From Thalassia testudinum (lineage: Eukaryota; Streptophyta; Magnoliopsida; Alismatales; Hydrocharitaceae): a stretch of DNA of 64,000 nucleotides. The DNA lies in assembly GCA_037157565.1 (NCBI GenBank), contig JAZHRO010000012.1, forward strand, positions 62,673,501 to 62,737,500. The letters are read 5' to 3'. Shown here one piece after another: positions 12,172 to 23,666 of the stretch. Under the pieces are notes generated by a model. The model was not told the DNA's origin. It searched no databases and saw only the letters and a program-made list of their open reading frames with translations. Position numbers and translations under genes: made by a program. Numbering within the stretch: the stretch's first letter is position 1; each line of letters starts with the position of its first letter.

Positions 12172-12555
12172 AGCAGTGATTCAAATGCCGACAGCAAGCA
12201 AGGCTAGTTTTGAAAATTGTCCTTGCCGACATGCACATGGTGTCGAAACGCAGGGATGCCGGCGGCATGCCAGCCATTTTGTTGGCATACCGACGGTATG
12301 GCCAGCATGCCACCATATTGCGAGGTGGGAGGGAGATTTGAACTACTAGAAATGCAGGCGGGAAGGAAATTTGAAATGCCTGTTGGGGAGGGAAACCTGG
12401 AAACACAAACAGTTTGAGTATTTTTTGACATCATTTTGAGTATTTATGTGATTTTTTGTCCTTCAGCATGGCCATAAAAAAATAGGCATTTCCATGACAT
12501 CCTCTCAGCATGCCCACGAAATGCACACTTAAAATTTCATCAACACGGCGTCAAA
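12172..12555. repeat. Foreign segment replacing part of integrase
   Basis: Compared with the other element, about 130 bp of integrase (around 1050-1185 there) is absent, and about 380 bp of unrelated DNA sits in its place. The piece holds interleaved palindromes such as GCCGGCGGCATGCC and TGGCATACCGACGGTATGGCC, then an AT-richer right half. I saw no clear terminal repeat or target duplication. It may be a fragment of another transposon or a filler from break repair. Confidence 0.55.
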
Positions 12556-13349
12556 ATCTGCATTTCAAAGAGGATTTTTCCTTTTGAAGTCTTTGAGCGA
12601 GACTTAGGAATAAATCAAATGAGTCATCCTTATGTTTCAAAAAGATGACCCAAGTGAACCTTGAGAAGTCATTAACAATAACTAGGGAGAATTTTGATCT
12701 ATTTAGGCTCTCAAATCTTGTTGGCCCAAATAGATCAAGGCATAATACTTCTAAAGGTCGTGTGGTTAAAACTAAGTCTTTTGATTTAAAAGAGACTGTG
12801 CATTTTTCCAAGGTCATAAGGCTTACACAAAGCATCAGTTTTATAAGTTAGTTTGGGTAGGTCCCTTACAAGCTCATTGTTGACTAATTTATTTAGGTGT
12901 TTGTATTTTATGTGACCAAGCCTACGGGTGCCATAGATCCACTTCAAAATGAGTGGCAAACAAAAATTTTACAAATTTTTCTTGTAAGAAATGAAGGGCA
13001 TAGATATTATCATATCTATAACATTTAATTAAAATAATATTAGTTCCTTCTTTAAATATCTTAAATCCACTTTTTGTAAATAATATATCACAACCATTAT
13101 CACATATTTGACTAACGCTAAAGCAGGTTATGTTTTAAGTTTTCGACTAAAAGAACTTTACGTACCTGCTTAATTGAATTTCCTATAGTACCTTTACCAA
13201 TAATGCGACAACGCTTGCTGTCGCCCAACTTGACCTGTCCTCCATCTTGAATCTTCATCCACTCTATGAAGAGGTCACAGTGTCCCATCATGTGCTTAGA
13301 ACACCAACTGTCTAAGATCCACTTATCATTGTCCTACAAAATAGTTTAA

Positions 13350-14853
13350 TAGATCTAATTTAGGTACCCATTTTCTTTTGGATCCTTAAATGTTAGTAAC
13401 TTTCAAATTCTCAAATTTATAAACCCATTTTGAATTAAATCTATAATTATTAAAATTTTTATCCTTTTGATAAATCCAAGCATATCTAGGTGCTCGTGAT
13501 TTATTTTGAGTTATATTGAAATTTGGCTTTCAAAGAATCACAAAACTCAATGTTTAACCTAGTAGTTTTTAAATTATTTAAAGTCTCCTCAAAATGCTCA
13601 TAAATATCTTCTAATTCTATTATTTTTACATGCACCGTAGAGTTAGTTTCTTTAGTTTATCTCTAAATATGATTTTTCTATTTCTAAAGTTCGATAGCTA
13701 CTACGTAAAAACTTATTTTCATCATTACATAAATTAGATTTATGATATTACTGTTCATATGCTTGTAATAATTCATCAAAGGAAATTTCAGAATCTACTT
13801 GATTGTTTGTACTATCATCTGCCATTAAACATAGATGGGCGACTTCATTTTCCTCTAATTCTTCAGAAGAAGATTTCACGTTGGAATCATTGTCGTCTCA
13901 TGTAGCTATATATGCCTTTCTTGAGATCTTCCAATCGATTTCTTTTCATTCCTTCTTTTCTTCTTTTTTCTTCTTAATCAATGGACAATCCTTTAATGCA
14001 TGCTTTTTTTATTGCATTCAAAACAAACTATGCCATTTGAAAGTTTATTCACTCTTTTACCTTACTTTCGAATGAATTGTCAAAATTTCCTTGTTAGAAG
14101 AGCAAGCTCTTCTTCGTCGAAGTCAAAGTTATTGATATTCGAATCTTCCCTTTAAGATTTGAAAGCAAGTTCCTTCTTCTTGCTTACAGGTTTCTCCCCA
14201 TTTTTCTTCATGTTCTCCGATTGAACCTCGTAGGCCATGAGGCTTCCAATCAAATCGTCAAGAGGAAGGATTGAAAGATCCTTTGCCTCTTGAATTGTTG
14301 TGGATTTTGGAGATCAATCACTTGTGAGAGATCTCAAAACCAAGTTGCTCTTCCGTTAACCTTACTCCAAGATTCTCCATGAGATTTACAATCTCCCCAA
14401 ACCTTGCGTACATTGCTTTGATCGACTTACCTTTTCCATCCTAAAACACTCATAATTTTCTGTTAGAATAAAGATGCGAGTTTCTTTTACCTTATTTGTT
14501 CCCTCATATGTAACTTGAAGTGTGTTCCATATCTCGTATGCGGACTCGCAAGTTGAGATATGGTTGAACTCCTTGGATAATGCACAATAAAGTGCGTTAA
14601 TGGCCTTCACATTGCTAACAATCTTCTATTGACCCGTAATCAGTGCTACTCCTTGTTCTGGATCCGAATAATTTGTTTGTATAAGCGTCCAAGCATCCTC
14701 ATCCATAGATTTAAGGAATATTTGCATGCACTTTTTCCAGTATCTATAATCCATCTCATCAAAGTAGGGAGGACGTGAGGATGACTGGCCTTCAGTGCAC
14801 TTGGTTGATGATGATGACATCGCAAGTTGATTTGTTACGCCTTCTCGCAACCT
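13350..14853 (-). pseudogene. Sirevirus gag remnant, minus strand
   Basis: Just inside the 5' LTR the minus strand reads a gag start with SSRPPYFDEMDYRYWKKCMQ (from about 14850), typical of the copia UBN2-type gag, followed by a second in-frame block (14610-14386) with YEIWNTLQVTYEGTNKVKE. A damaged zinc knuckle (CFECN...) lies near 14020-13980. Several stops and frameshifts interrupt the ORF, so only the fold family is secure. Confidence 0.7.
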
Positions 14854-14865
14854 GCTCTAATGCCA
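14854..14865 (-). other. Primer binding site of the minus-strand Sirevirus
   Basis: The minus strand reads TGGCATTAGAGC two bases after the LTR end. Plant copia elements prime from initiator methionine tRNA with TGGTATCAGAGC; two differences remain here. Confidence 0.7.
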
Positions 14866-14867
14866 CC

Positions 14868-16258
14868 TGCAGGAACTAAGAGTACAAGCACACTAGGAGG
14901 GGAGATGAATAGTGTAGTAAAAAAATAATGTGCAAATAAAACAAACCACAAATTTAGACACCAAATATATAGTAGTTCCCCCCACTTGGGTACTCCCACT
15001 ACCTAAGTCTCCCGACTTAGGATTTGTAACCCGATTCCTTCAACCTGGAGAGAATCAATTTATTAAAATACGATGTAATTAACAGGTTACCTCAACCCAA
15101 TTACAGGAGAAAATGAGAATAAAAAGATTACAGGTGTAAGTAAAGAATTAAAAAGCTTCCAACTAGAAGCCTAAGTCTCCCAACATGAATATAATTAACA
15201 AAGTTACCAAATGAGAGCTCGCGTGAAAATCAGTGCACAAAAAGGATTGAAGAGAGCTAAATTTTGCACTAAAAAATTTATTGTGATTTTAGAGAAATTC
15301 TTGAAAGCTCTAGGCAATAAGCACTAGCACATTTCAAATATAGGGAATATATGAATTTTGGGAGCAAGGGAGAAAATTGTTTCTTGTGTATTGTGAAAAG
15401 AACTCAAAAGGGTCTTGTTATAAACTAGCAAACACCCCCTCCATGCTCCCTAACCGTTGGGGGTAAATTATGGGTGAAATAATTAAGATTAATCACAAAA
15501 TAGCTGTTCAAATCTAGCATAACAGATAATTGGTACCGATACTAAAGTTATGATACCGGTACTAGCTACTCACAGTTAATCAACAACCAATAGAAGAGTC
15601 TAAGTACCGGTACTCAGTACTCACAGATGAGTACTAAGTCAACAGTTACCGGCACTCATCTTGAGTACCGATACTTGTGACTCGCAGGCTTGAAATAAAA
15701 GGGGCACTGTGACCTTCATGTACCAATACTCACGATAGGTAACATTACTTGTGAGATCCAAGCACAAACATATCCCATAAACTATGAGCATCATACACCG
15801 ATACTCATCATGAGTATCGGTACTTGTCCACAGTTTGAGACATAAGCTCAAACCCATGCCCTGCAGGTACCGGTACTGATGAGCAGTACGGGTGCTTGCG
15901 ACAAGTACCTTGAATTAGATGTTTAGTCTAATTTTTAGCGCTTTTCAAATCTAATCAACTTTTGATTTGTCAACGAAACATTTTAGATTTTGCAAATGAG
16001 CGAAGGTTTGTGAATTTAAGACCTAATTATCTCTAATTTAATTTTTCCTCCTATATCCATTTTTCTTGTTTAGGAAACATACAAAATCTAAGATACAAAA
16101 GAAAATAACAAAGAAAAAGATCAACTTCGTCTTCTTCCTTGTCAAAATCTAAGCTTCTTGTTTTCCTGTGATTATCCATGTGAATTCCACTTCACAAAAA
16201 TTCATTAGATTTAAAAATGATTTTGTTAACACCTAAACATAGAAGTGGAGTTCCAACA
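14868..16258 (-). repeat. 5' LTR of the minus-strand Sirevirus
   Basis: On the minus strand it starts TGTTGGAACTCC at 16258 and ends AGTTCCTGCA at 14868, next to the primer site. It is about 1391 bp and matches 5765-7126. It contains the AGTACCGGTACT array at 15530-15900. The five bases outside the start (16259-16263) read CAGAC on the plus strand and would be one half of the target duplication; the other half is not in the window. Confidence 0.85.
15530..15900 (-). repeat. AGTACCGGTACT palindrome array, second LTR copy
   Basis: Variants include GGTACCGATACT, AGTACCGGTACTCA and GGTACCGGTACTGATGAG. The array occupies the same part of the LTR as 6120-6490 but individual units differ. Confidence 0.8.
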
Positions 16259-16292
16259 CAGACCTTCCCACAACATCAACTTGTAACAAATT

Positions 16293-16454
16293 TTATTTTG
16301 CATGATCTATTTTTGCCATTTCATCAATTGGATCAATTTTTGTCTCCTGTAGCGGCATAAAATCCGTTCTCCATTCCAAAGTACATCAGAGAAGGGCATT
16401 TCTTCGAGCCAGATCTTGGAGGCATCGGATGTTCCATGTAAGGACTCTAACCAT
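16293..16454 (-). pseudogene. LINE (L1-type) endonuclease fragment
   Basis: The minus strand from ATG at 16454 reads MVRVLTWNIRCLQDLARRNA and, after one stop, MPLQETKIDPID. WNIR near the N-terminus and LQETK about 20 residues on are hallmarks of the endonuclease domain of plant L1-type LINEs (established). Only the first 50 or so residues are present; the rest is missing to the left, where the Sirevirus LTR begins. The Ale element inserted just upstream of this fragment, so its 5' part probably continues at 21066 onward. Confidence 0.7.
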
Positions 16455-16561
16455 TGTGAGTAGCAAAAAAAGCTCCCATTGAAGTCAAACAGCCACTTCA
16501 CTTGGCACCAATGACCACCAATCAATCAACTGCTCCAGGCTCCATCACCATATCTATTGTC

Positions 16562-16750
16562 TGCTAGTAGAGTATCAATTGTAACTAATTTCTTTTATGC
16601 AATAAAGTGGCAGTGAGTATTGTAACTGTGAGAGTTTGTTACAGGGAGGTGACTATAACTCAACCCTTGTGTATAAATAGAGTTGCATGACCACTATTTC
16701 TAATATAGTACCCCTCATTCCTAAGAGAAGTACCCCTCATTCTACCAACA
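16562..16750 (+). repeat. 5' LTR of the Ale-like element
   Basis: Starts TGCTAGTAGAGTATC and ends ATTCTACCAACA. A TATA box (TATAAATAG, 16672-16680) lies inside, as in the 3' LTR. Compared with 20877-21060 it carries a small insertion near its end that repeats TACCCCTCATTC. Confidence 0.9.
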
Positions 16751-16762
16751 TGGTATCAAAGC
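16751..16762 (+). other. Primer binding site of the Ale-like element
   Basis: TGGTATCAAAGC directly follows the LTR and is complementary to the 3' end of initiator methionine tRNA apart from one position. Confidence 0.85.
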
Positions 16763-16775
16763 TAAGAAGAGGCAT

Positions 16776-17813
16776 ATGATCGGCAAAGGAGATCTGCTTC
16801 ATGAGATTGCAGCAGAAGCTAATCACCTGATCAAAGGAGACTTGTGCTGCTGCCTGGAATTCTTCTTCAAGTGTTCTTTCGCTACATGTGCTCAGCTTCA
16901 AGATTCTCAATTCCTTGTTTCAGATGAGTTCATCAGGTGCGATTGTAATTCCACAAATTACAATGTGTGGCGTGCATAATTTGAACCTTTATTTGAAGCC
17001 TATGATCTGATGGGTCATGTGGATGGTTCATCTCCACCACCACATACGATTATTGCTATTGATGGAAGTAAAGTTCCAAATGAGCAGTTTCTTCTTTGGT
17101 ACAAGAAAGATAAAATCATTTTAAGTTGGTTAGTATCATCGGTTACTGAAGAAATTGCTCATCAGATTTCAAACTTAAAATCCTCTCATGTGGTCTGGGC
17201 ACGGCTTGAGAAGTTTCATGCTCAACAAGCTCGATCGCAGATTTATCACTATAAATCTGAATTGAGTTCTTTGCAGAAAGGTGATTTGTCTATAACCGAT
17301 TATGTAAAGAAAGCATGAGTTATTGCACTCAATCTCACTGCATCTGGTAAACCAGTAGATGATGATGATCTCGGTCATGCGATTTTACATGGTTTGGGTC
17401 AGGATTATGAGTCTGCAGTGACTTCTCTTACAAGTAGAGTTGAAGCGGTGACATTTAATGAACTAGTTGGGTTTCTTCTTACACGCGAGCCGAGACTACC
17501 TCATTTCCAACCTCAAATAGATGTGTCTGTCAATCAAGTTACCAAGGGAACTTATTCAAACAGAGGTCGAGGTCAATCCAATTTTCGAGGAAATATGTGT
17601 GGTCCTCAGTCTGGCCGATCTGGTCGAGGTCATGGTTTTAAATCTACAGCTGGCATACAATGTCAAATTTGCAGACGTTTTAATCATTCTGCTGTAACAT
17701 GTTATTATCGCTATCAAGATGCTCCTTATAATGCCTCACCTCAAGTTAACCTCATTGAAACTGTCACGAATACCTATGGACCCCTGATTCGAGCACAACT
17801 AATCATGTTATAA
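16776..17813 (+). pseudogene. Ale-like gag
   Basis: The reading begins near 16776 and, after a stop at about 16978, continues from 17010 with the UBN2-type gag core (WYKKDKIILSWLVSSVTEEI, KSSHVVWARLEKFHA). A single TGA at 17316 separates it from a long in-frame C-terminal part (17319-17813) with a Gly/Arg-rich linker and a zinc knuckle CQICRRFNHSAVTC (CX2CX4HX4C). Gag packages the element RNA. Only a few changes have broken it, so this is among the better kept ORFs of the window. Confidence 0.8.
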
Positions 17814-20800
17814 ATAAGATGGCTAATTTGGATGTTAACTCAGAATATTCTAGAAGTGATGAAGTTCGGTTTGGCAATGGTTCTACTGCTATTGCAAATA
17901 TTGGTACTAGTCTTATTTCTACCTCCACTCACCCTTTATATTTGCGAGAAGTTCCGAATGTTCCAGATGTGTCAAATAATCTCTCGTCTATTCGTCGATT
18001 CACCAAAGATAATTCTTGCTTTTTTTGAACTTCACTCTGATTCTCTGTTTATTAAGGACAAAGCAACACATAAGGTTCTTCAAGGCAAAACAGCTACGGG
18101 ATTCTATCAATTGTGGTTACCTAAGGTATCTGTAACCACTACTAAGGCACAACTGAAGTCTTCTCCATTGATTCAACAATGCAGCAAGGTCAACTTTTCC
18201 ACATGGCATAACCGTCTGGGTCATGTCAATACTTCTGCTTTAAGACAACTTCTAAATAAATTTCATTTGCGCTACGACAATTCAAACACTACAAATATTA
18301 GTCATGGTTGTTCTTGTTTACAAGCCAAAATGCATAGGACTCATCTTCCTCCTACAAGTACTAGATGTTCTACTCCTTTTTAAATAATATTAAGTAATGT
18401 TTGGACTTCTCTAGTATGTTCCTTTGATGGGTACAAGTACTTAGTTACGTTTATTGATGATTACTCAAAATACGTGTGTTTTTCGTCTTAAAACAAAATT
18501 TTTCAGCAATTTCATGCTTATGTGCAACAACAATTTGGAAAACATATTCAAGCTCTTCATGGTGATTGGGGAGGTGAATATAGAAGGCTACATGAATGGT
18601 TTAAACACCAAGGAATTATTCATCAGGTTTCTGCTCCCTATACACCTCAACAAAATGGCTCAGCAAAGAGAAAGAATAGGCATTTAATAGAAATGGCTCT
18701 TGCCATGCTATTTCATGCTCATGTTCCTCTTCAATTCCGCTCTTATGCATTCACTACTGCAGCCTATATTATAAATACTTAACCAACAGCAGTCATTAAT
18801 GGATCCTCACCTCATGAGCTTTTATTTCATCAGCCAATTGATTATAATTTTTTAAAAATTTTTGGTTGGGTTGTATATCCTCGGCTTTGTCCTTATACTG
18901 ACCACAAATTTTGCCCAAGGTCTTCTCTTCATGTGTTTTTGGGCTTTTCATTATTATCTCATAAAGCTTATTACTGTTATAAGTTATAACATTGCCCAAG
19001 ACAAGATTGTTGTTGCTAGACATGCTCAATTTATGGAAAATAGCTACCCCTTTGCTCAACACACTCAGCAACCTTCTGCAAATTCAGATAACAATAATTC
19101 TCCTGTTCAATTGATGCCTTTACCACTCCATTTGTTTGCACATACACATAATACAATGACTACTTATTCAGAAGTATCTGTGTCAAATGCTCATCAATTA
19201 ACTCTAAGTAGCTCAGGTCCTCGAGTTTCTATTCACTCTATACCCCCTGAACCAGAACCTTCTTCAACAACTACTGCTCCAGCTCCATCTACTCATTCGC
19301 ATAGTATGATCACTCACTCCATGCGAGGAATCATCAAGAAAAAGGTCTTTTCTACTACTTGTACTTTAGATGATTTGGAACCTACTTCATTTACTACAGC
19401 AGCACAATATTCTCATTGGCAACAAGCAATGAATGAGGAATTTAATGCCTTGATAACCAATGGTACTTGGAGTCTTGTTCCTAAAGCATCAAACATGAAT
19501 ATCATTGGTAATAAGTGGGTATACAAAATTAAACGACGATTCTGATGGAACTATTGAATGTTATAAAGTTAGATTTGTGGCAAAACGATTTCATCAACAA
19601 GAAAGGTAAGATTACTTTGAAACATTTAGTCCTGATATTAAATCCACCACAGTACATCTCTTATTGTCTCCGGCTGTTGGTCAAAAATGGACAATGAATC
19701 AACTTGATAAACATAATGCCTTTCTACATGGTGAACTTCCAGACCATGTCTGTGGACTGCATAAATATTTGTATGGATTAAAACAAGCCCCACGGGTGTG
19801 GTTTACAAAATTGAGTACTTTTCTCGTTCAGTAGGGATTTATTGGCTCTAAGACAGATTCGTCACTTTTCTATCTAAACACAAATACTGACAGAATCTTC
19901 TTCATGATATATGTTGATGATATTTTGGTTCTTAGTTCAAGTCAATCACGCATTCAAACTATTCTAAAAGCTCTTAAAGAAGCTTTTCTTGTCCATGACT
20001 TAGGATGTCCAAGTTATTTCTTGGGAGTGGAGTTGACATACTTTTCTGATGGCTCATATCTGTCTCAATGCAAGTATATTTCAGATTTGTTAACAAAAAG
20101 TAAAATGACTGATGTAAAACCTGTTGTGACTCCTATGGCTGCTGCTACATTTAACAAGTTGGTAAAAGATGCAGGAGATCCTCTTTCTGATCCCTTCTTG
20201 TTTCGACAAATGGTACGATCTCTTCAATACTTGTCATTCACTCGACCAGATATAAGTTTTGTTGTCAATAAAGTTGCTCGGCTGATGCATTCTCCAACTA
20301 GTGTTCATATGGAAGCTCTCAAGCGTTTATTGCGCTATTTGAAGGGCTCTCTTGATCATGGGCTTTTTCTGTCCAAAAAGAGTTCCTTATGTTTGATGGC
20401 CTTCTCTGATGCAGACTAGGCAAGTTGTCTTGATGATAGACATTCTACCACTGGGTATGTTATTTACCTTGGTGAAAATCCCATTAGCTGGACAACAAAG
20501 AGACAAACAACTGTAGCAAGATCAAGTACTGAAGCTGAGTACCATGCATTGGCACATTGTACTACTGAAATCACCTGGCTGCAATCGCTTATTCAGGAAT
20601 TTGGGCTCTACTTATCTGATATACCAACTTTATTCTATGATAATGTTGGTCCAACGTACTTAACCGTAAACCCTATTTTTCATGCACGAACAAAGCATAT
20701 TGAAATTGATTTGCACTTTGTTCGAGAAAAGATTTCTAAGAAGCAACTTAAGTTTCAATTTCTTTCAAGTAAAGATCAATATGTAGATGGCTTAACAAAA

Positions 20801-20869
20801 CAATTACATTCCTCTGCTTTCCAGCTTTTCTACAGCAAATTGCATCTCTTTTCAAGAGACTCAATTTGA
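17775..20869 (+). pseudogene. Ale-like pol (protease, integrase, RT, RNase H)
   Basis: The protease box reads DSSTTNH near 17785, where the family has DSGA, so the catalytic loop is altered. Integrase shows WHNRLGHV near 18203 and CSCLQAKMH near 18312 (zinc site), FIDDYSKYV near 18450, HGDWGGEY near 18557 and PQQNGSAKRKNRHL near 18647. RT has NIIGNKWVYKIKRR near 19500, HNAFLHGEL near 19716, YGLKQAPRVWF near 19773 and YVDDILVLSS at 19910. About 70 residues seem deleted between HGEL and YGLKQ. RNase H has AFSDAD near 20401 and RSSTEAEYHALAH near 20522, ending with TGA at 20867-20869. Stops and frameshifts occur throughout. Confidence 0.8.
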
Positions 20870-20876
20870 GGGGGGG
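20868..20876 (+). other. Polypurine tract of the Ale-like element
   Basis: The run GAGGGGGGG immediately precedes the 3' LTR and overlaps the RNase H stop codon, the usual place for the plus-strand primer. Confidence 0.8.
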
Positions 20877-21060
20877 TGTTAGTAGAGTATCAATTGTAAC
20901 TAATTCTGTTTCTGCAATAAAGCAGCAGTGGGTATTGTAACCGTGAGAGTTTGTTATAGGGAGGTGACTATACCTCAACCCTTGTGTATAAATAGAGTTG
21001 TATGACCATTATTTCCAATTTAATAAATTCCTGAGAGAAGTGCCTTTCATTCTACCAACA
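20877..21060 (+). repeat. 3' LTR of the Ale-like element
   Basis: Starts TGTTAGTAGAGTATC, ends ATTCTACCAACA, with TATAAATAG at 20987-20995. It differs from the 5' LTR at scattered positions, so the insertion is not very recent. Confidence 0.9.
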
Positions 21061-21065
21061 TTGTC

Positions 21066-22430
21066 CCAATGTGATTAGGGGCTAAGATCGCGGAAGCATA
21101 ATGTCTTAGCTATCCGTGCCTATAAACTAATCTCAGCTTCAGGCATAAAGCATGCCTCCATGGAGTCATTCGTGTTGGGGTAAACCTTAAGGGGTTTAAC
21201 TATAATTAACCCACCTCTAACTTAGGATGGACCTGAATAACAATTAATCCCAACTGAGCTTATATCTGAATGGGTATCGGTATTGGTATCCAAGTCATAC
21301 TACTTTAAGTTCCATATCCAAAGAAGTACCACAAGTGCCGGTACTTATAGCTTACTGTTTAGAAGTCAAGTTCAAATGAGTACTCATCCAATACTCATAG
21401 TGTATCGATACTTGCAATAGGTACCGGTACACATAGGGTACTGGTGTTACTTCAAGAACAAACTGATCTCAACGAGTACCAGTGCTCATAAAGAATACCG
21501 ATACTTATTGAGTACTGGATACTTTGCCTATAGCCAACTAGTACCAGTACTAGTGACCAATACCGATACTTGTAAGCTACAAATACTGGTGACTTCAAGT
21601 CCAATACCTGATCTAGGACTTATGTATACTGATACTCATGATGAGTACCCGTATATGCAAGTCTCAGTTTTGGACTTAAGATGACCTGGAGCTGATCTGT
21701 AGTTTGCATGTACCGATACTTATGAAGAGTACCGGTACTAGCAACCTACAGTACACTTAAAGGTCCAAAACTGTAATGCCTGAGTACCGATACCCATCTA
21801 AAGGTACCAGTACTACCTGTAGTTACGAAATGTGTTTTATGTTTTCTAAGAATGCCAAAGGCTAAATCTAAACATACATATGATCTAAGGAAAATAAATA
21901 TGTATATGTTTATAAACAAAATAAAAATATGCATCTCTAATCTATTCATATTCTATACACATATTGAGTATAAATGACATACCTAGGTTCATATTGTTTA
22001 CAGAAGAAGAGGCCACAAAAGTTAGGCTCTTCCAAGAGTGTTCTCACCTTCCCTTAGATCGAGAGTAATTAAGAGAGAGAGAAGCTTTTCTCCTGTGGTA
22101 GCAGCTACCCAGCGGCACTTTTCTCTTACAGCACTCGATGGGGAAGATGGAGAAAATGAGGTAGGAAACCCTTAGGGACCTAACCTCTCCATATTAGTAA
22201 TTAAGAAAACTAATTACTGTCAGCAATTTACAATTCCATCCATCGAGGAATTGTTAATTGCAAAAGGGTCACTGCACATATGTAATCTAAACCACACCAC
22301 CATTTTGCATTTTATGCCCATACCCATAATAAACCTTAATTTGATCACTTTGAATAATGGGCATTAACATGACAGTCCATAATCTTTATGTTGAATGATT
22401 ATATCTATATGTAAATACATATACTAGTCC
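21066..22430. repeat. LTR-like noncoding repeat with palindrome array
   Basis: No coding sequence was found. The left half (21270-21830) is a dense array of AGTACCGGTACT variants. The right half, read on the minus strand, looks like a promoter-leader region (GA/CT-rich stretch and a low-complexity AGAGAGAG block near 22072). It does not match the two Sirevirus LTRs outside the palindromes. The first bases after 21065 are probably the continuation of the LINE-linked DNA split by the Ale element. Exact ends were not found. Confidence 0.45.
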
Positions 22431-23439
22431 ATACATTGGATTATGATCCAACGGTTCGCACCCTACAGTTGCGACCCTACATACCATCATCGCACCTATG
22501 GTGTACTACATGTTACACAACACCACCAAAAGCCATTGCCACCTCATTGCCAAGTCGTTCCATAGGAGATCACACGGCATCTAACCTCCCCATCGATAGC
22601 AAAATCCACTGCCTACAAAGAACCCGCCTGGGTCACCTCATTGAAGGTAGGGATTGCCTCCTGCTTCCACAGCCATCTCGATCTCCTCAGCTATGGGGAG
22701 GTCCAAACCTTAAGATGCGTTGTTGCCTCTGCCCTCCCCTTGCTCAGAGGTCAAGGGTGCACATCTAGAGGCCCCTCACTTTGTGTGATAGAAGTCGAGT
22801 AAGGGGTAGGGGTGACCCATTTGAGAGGAGGTCCAAATAAACAACCCTCATGGCCTACCTCCCTGGAAAATACAAAAATCCTCCAAAAAAATGTTCAATC
22901 CTTGGAAAAGCCCATGGGAGAGTGGGCAGGTCCTACCAAATCTCTTTGGGTTGGGCTACAGATGCAAGTCTACGGGATTTTTCAATCCCTACAAACACAT
23001 TGCCCTTTCTATCAACGTTAGTCCCTTATGTGAATGTGACTAGAAATGAGGAGTCACTCGTCTACCTTCCTCATTGATTCTTGTTGGAGATATCATTGCA
23101 TCTCTCTGACAAAGGGCGAAACCATCCATCGACATTGCAAAGCTCTCCTACTCATTCATGTTGATGTCAACCTCAATATCGTCCTCATCATCTTGTAGCT
23201 TCACTTCTACAGGGACCATGTCCTCGAAACAGACCTCTACTCTAAGCAAAAGATGGTTTCGAACAGCCAGGATCCAATAGAGAGACTCAAAGGATCCACA
23301 AAGACGGCATAAACCATCTAGAGTTCTGTCAGTATCAAGTAGGACTCCAAGTTGCAAGATAAAGGTGAAAGTGCATTAAAGGGGAGGTGATTATTGATTA
23401 GTGTAATCAAATTATTATAAGAAAATTAAAATGCACAAT
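22431..23439. other. Unclassified repetitive or intergenic DNA
   Basis: Short ORFs exist on both strands (for example 22436-22768 plus and 23148-23357 minus), but none shows a domain I recognise. No tRNA or rRNA was seen. The stretch lies in what would be the 3' side of the LIN-like gene, and no WD40-like reading (GH...WD repeats) is visible. Confidence 0.4.
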
Positions 23440-23560
23440 AAGAATCACCACACAAGAGCCACAATTTTTAGGTGGAAAACACATGATAAAACCACCGCTC
23501 AAGTCTCCCCAACTTAGGATTTCCCGATCAGTTGAACCAACCAAAAATTTACTAACCACA
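23440..23560 (-). repeat. Sirevirus-like LTR-end fragment
   Basis: On the minus strand the block AATCCTAAGTTGGGGAGACT followed by GAGCGGTGG and a TTTCCACCTAAAAAT segment matches the U5 part of the Sirevirus LTRs at about 6972 and 55300-55360. Only this part of an LTR is recognisable. Confidence 0.5.
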
Positions 23561-23666
23561 TTGCTTTAAACAAAGGGTAATGTACGTCAATTATGAAACC
23601 CATGATATTATCATATCAGTAAGTATACAATTCAATGGAGTGACAATTTGGAGAAAATGGCAGTAC

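Larger units (their letters stand above)
9418..13350 (-). pseudogene. Sirevirus pol remnant, minus strand, with internal triplication
   Basis: Read right to left: protease region (13350 to about 13080), pre-integrase and integrase (12990-11830) with KCTVSFKSKDLV, LDLFGPTRF and NDFSRFTWV near 12835-12640, RT (about 11800-10230) with TKWVLRNKLDE, KSVFLNGYIKEKVY and YGLKHAPRAWYD, then RNase H to 9418. Part of RT is present three times in tandem (10619 to about 11750) and an unrelated piece sits in integrase (about 12172-12555). Stops are frequent. The domain order mirrors 1-3241. Confidence 0.8.
7127..16258 (-). mobile_element. Second Sirevirus of the same family, minus strand, 3' end missing
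   Basis: Reading from right to left: 5' LTR (14868-16258), primer site (14854-14865), gag, protease, integrase, RT, RNase H, third ORF (to about 7244), then the sequence stops at 7127 where the 3' LTR of the other element begins. Its own 3' LTR is not in the window. The simplest reading is that the plus-strand element (its 5' LTR lies left of the window) inserted into the 3' noncoding spacer of this one. Internal rearrangements are a triplicated RT segment and a foreign segment in integrase. Confidence 0.8.
16562..21060 (+). mobile_element. Complete Ty1/copia element, Ale-like, target duplication TTGTC
   Basis: Two LTRs of 189 and 184 bp, a primer site, gag-pol and a G-rich purine tract are all present in order. 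The bases TTGTC at 16557-16561 and 21061-21065 form a perfect 5-bp target duplication, so both ends are secure. Total length near 4.5 kb and LTRs under 200 bp match the Ale (Retrofit/Hopscotch) lineage. The coding part is decayed and has a deletion in RT, so it is non-autonomous now. It is inserted into sequence linked with a LINE fragment. Confidence 0.9.

Noticed and set aside
22436..22768. 110-codon plus-strand ORF as a host gene
   Set aside because: No recognised domain, no exon neighbours, in repeat-rich DNA.
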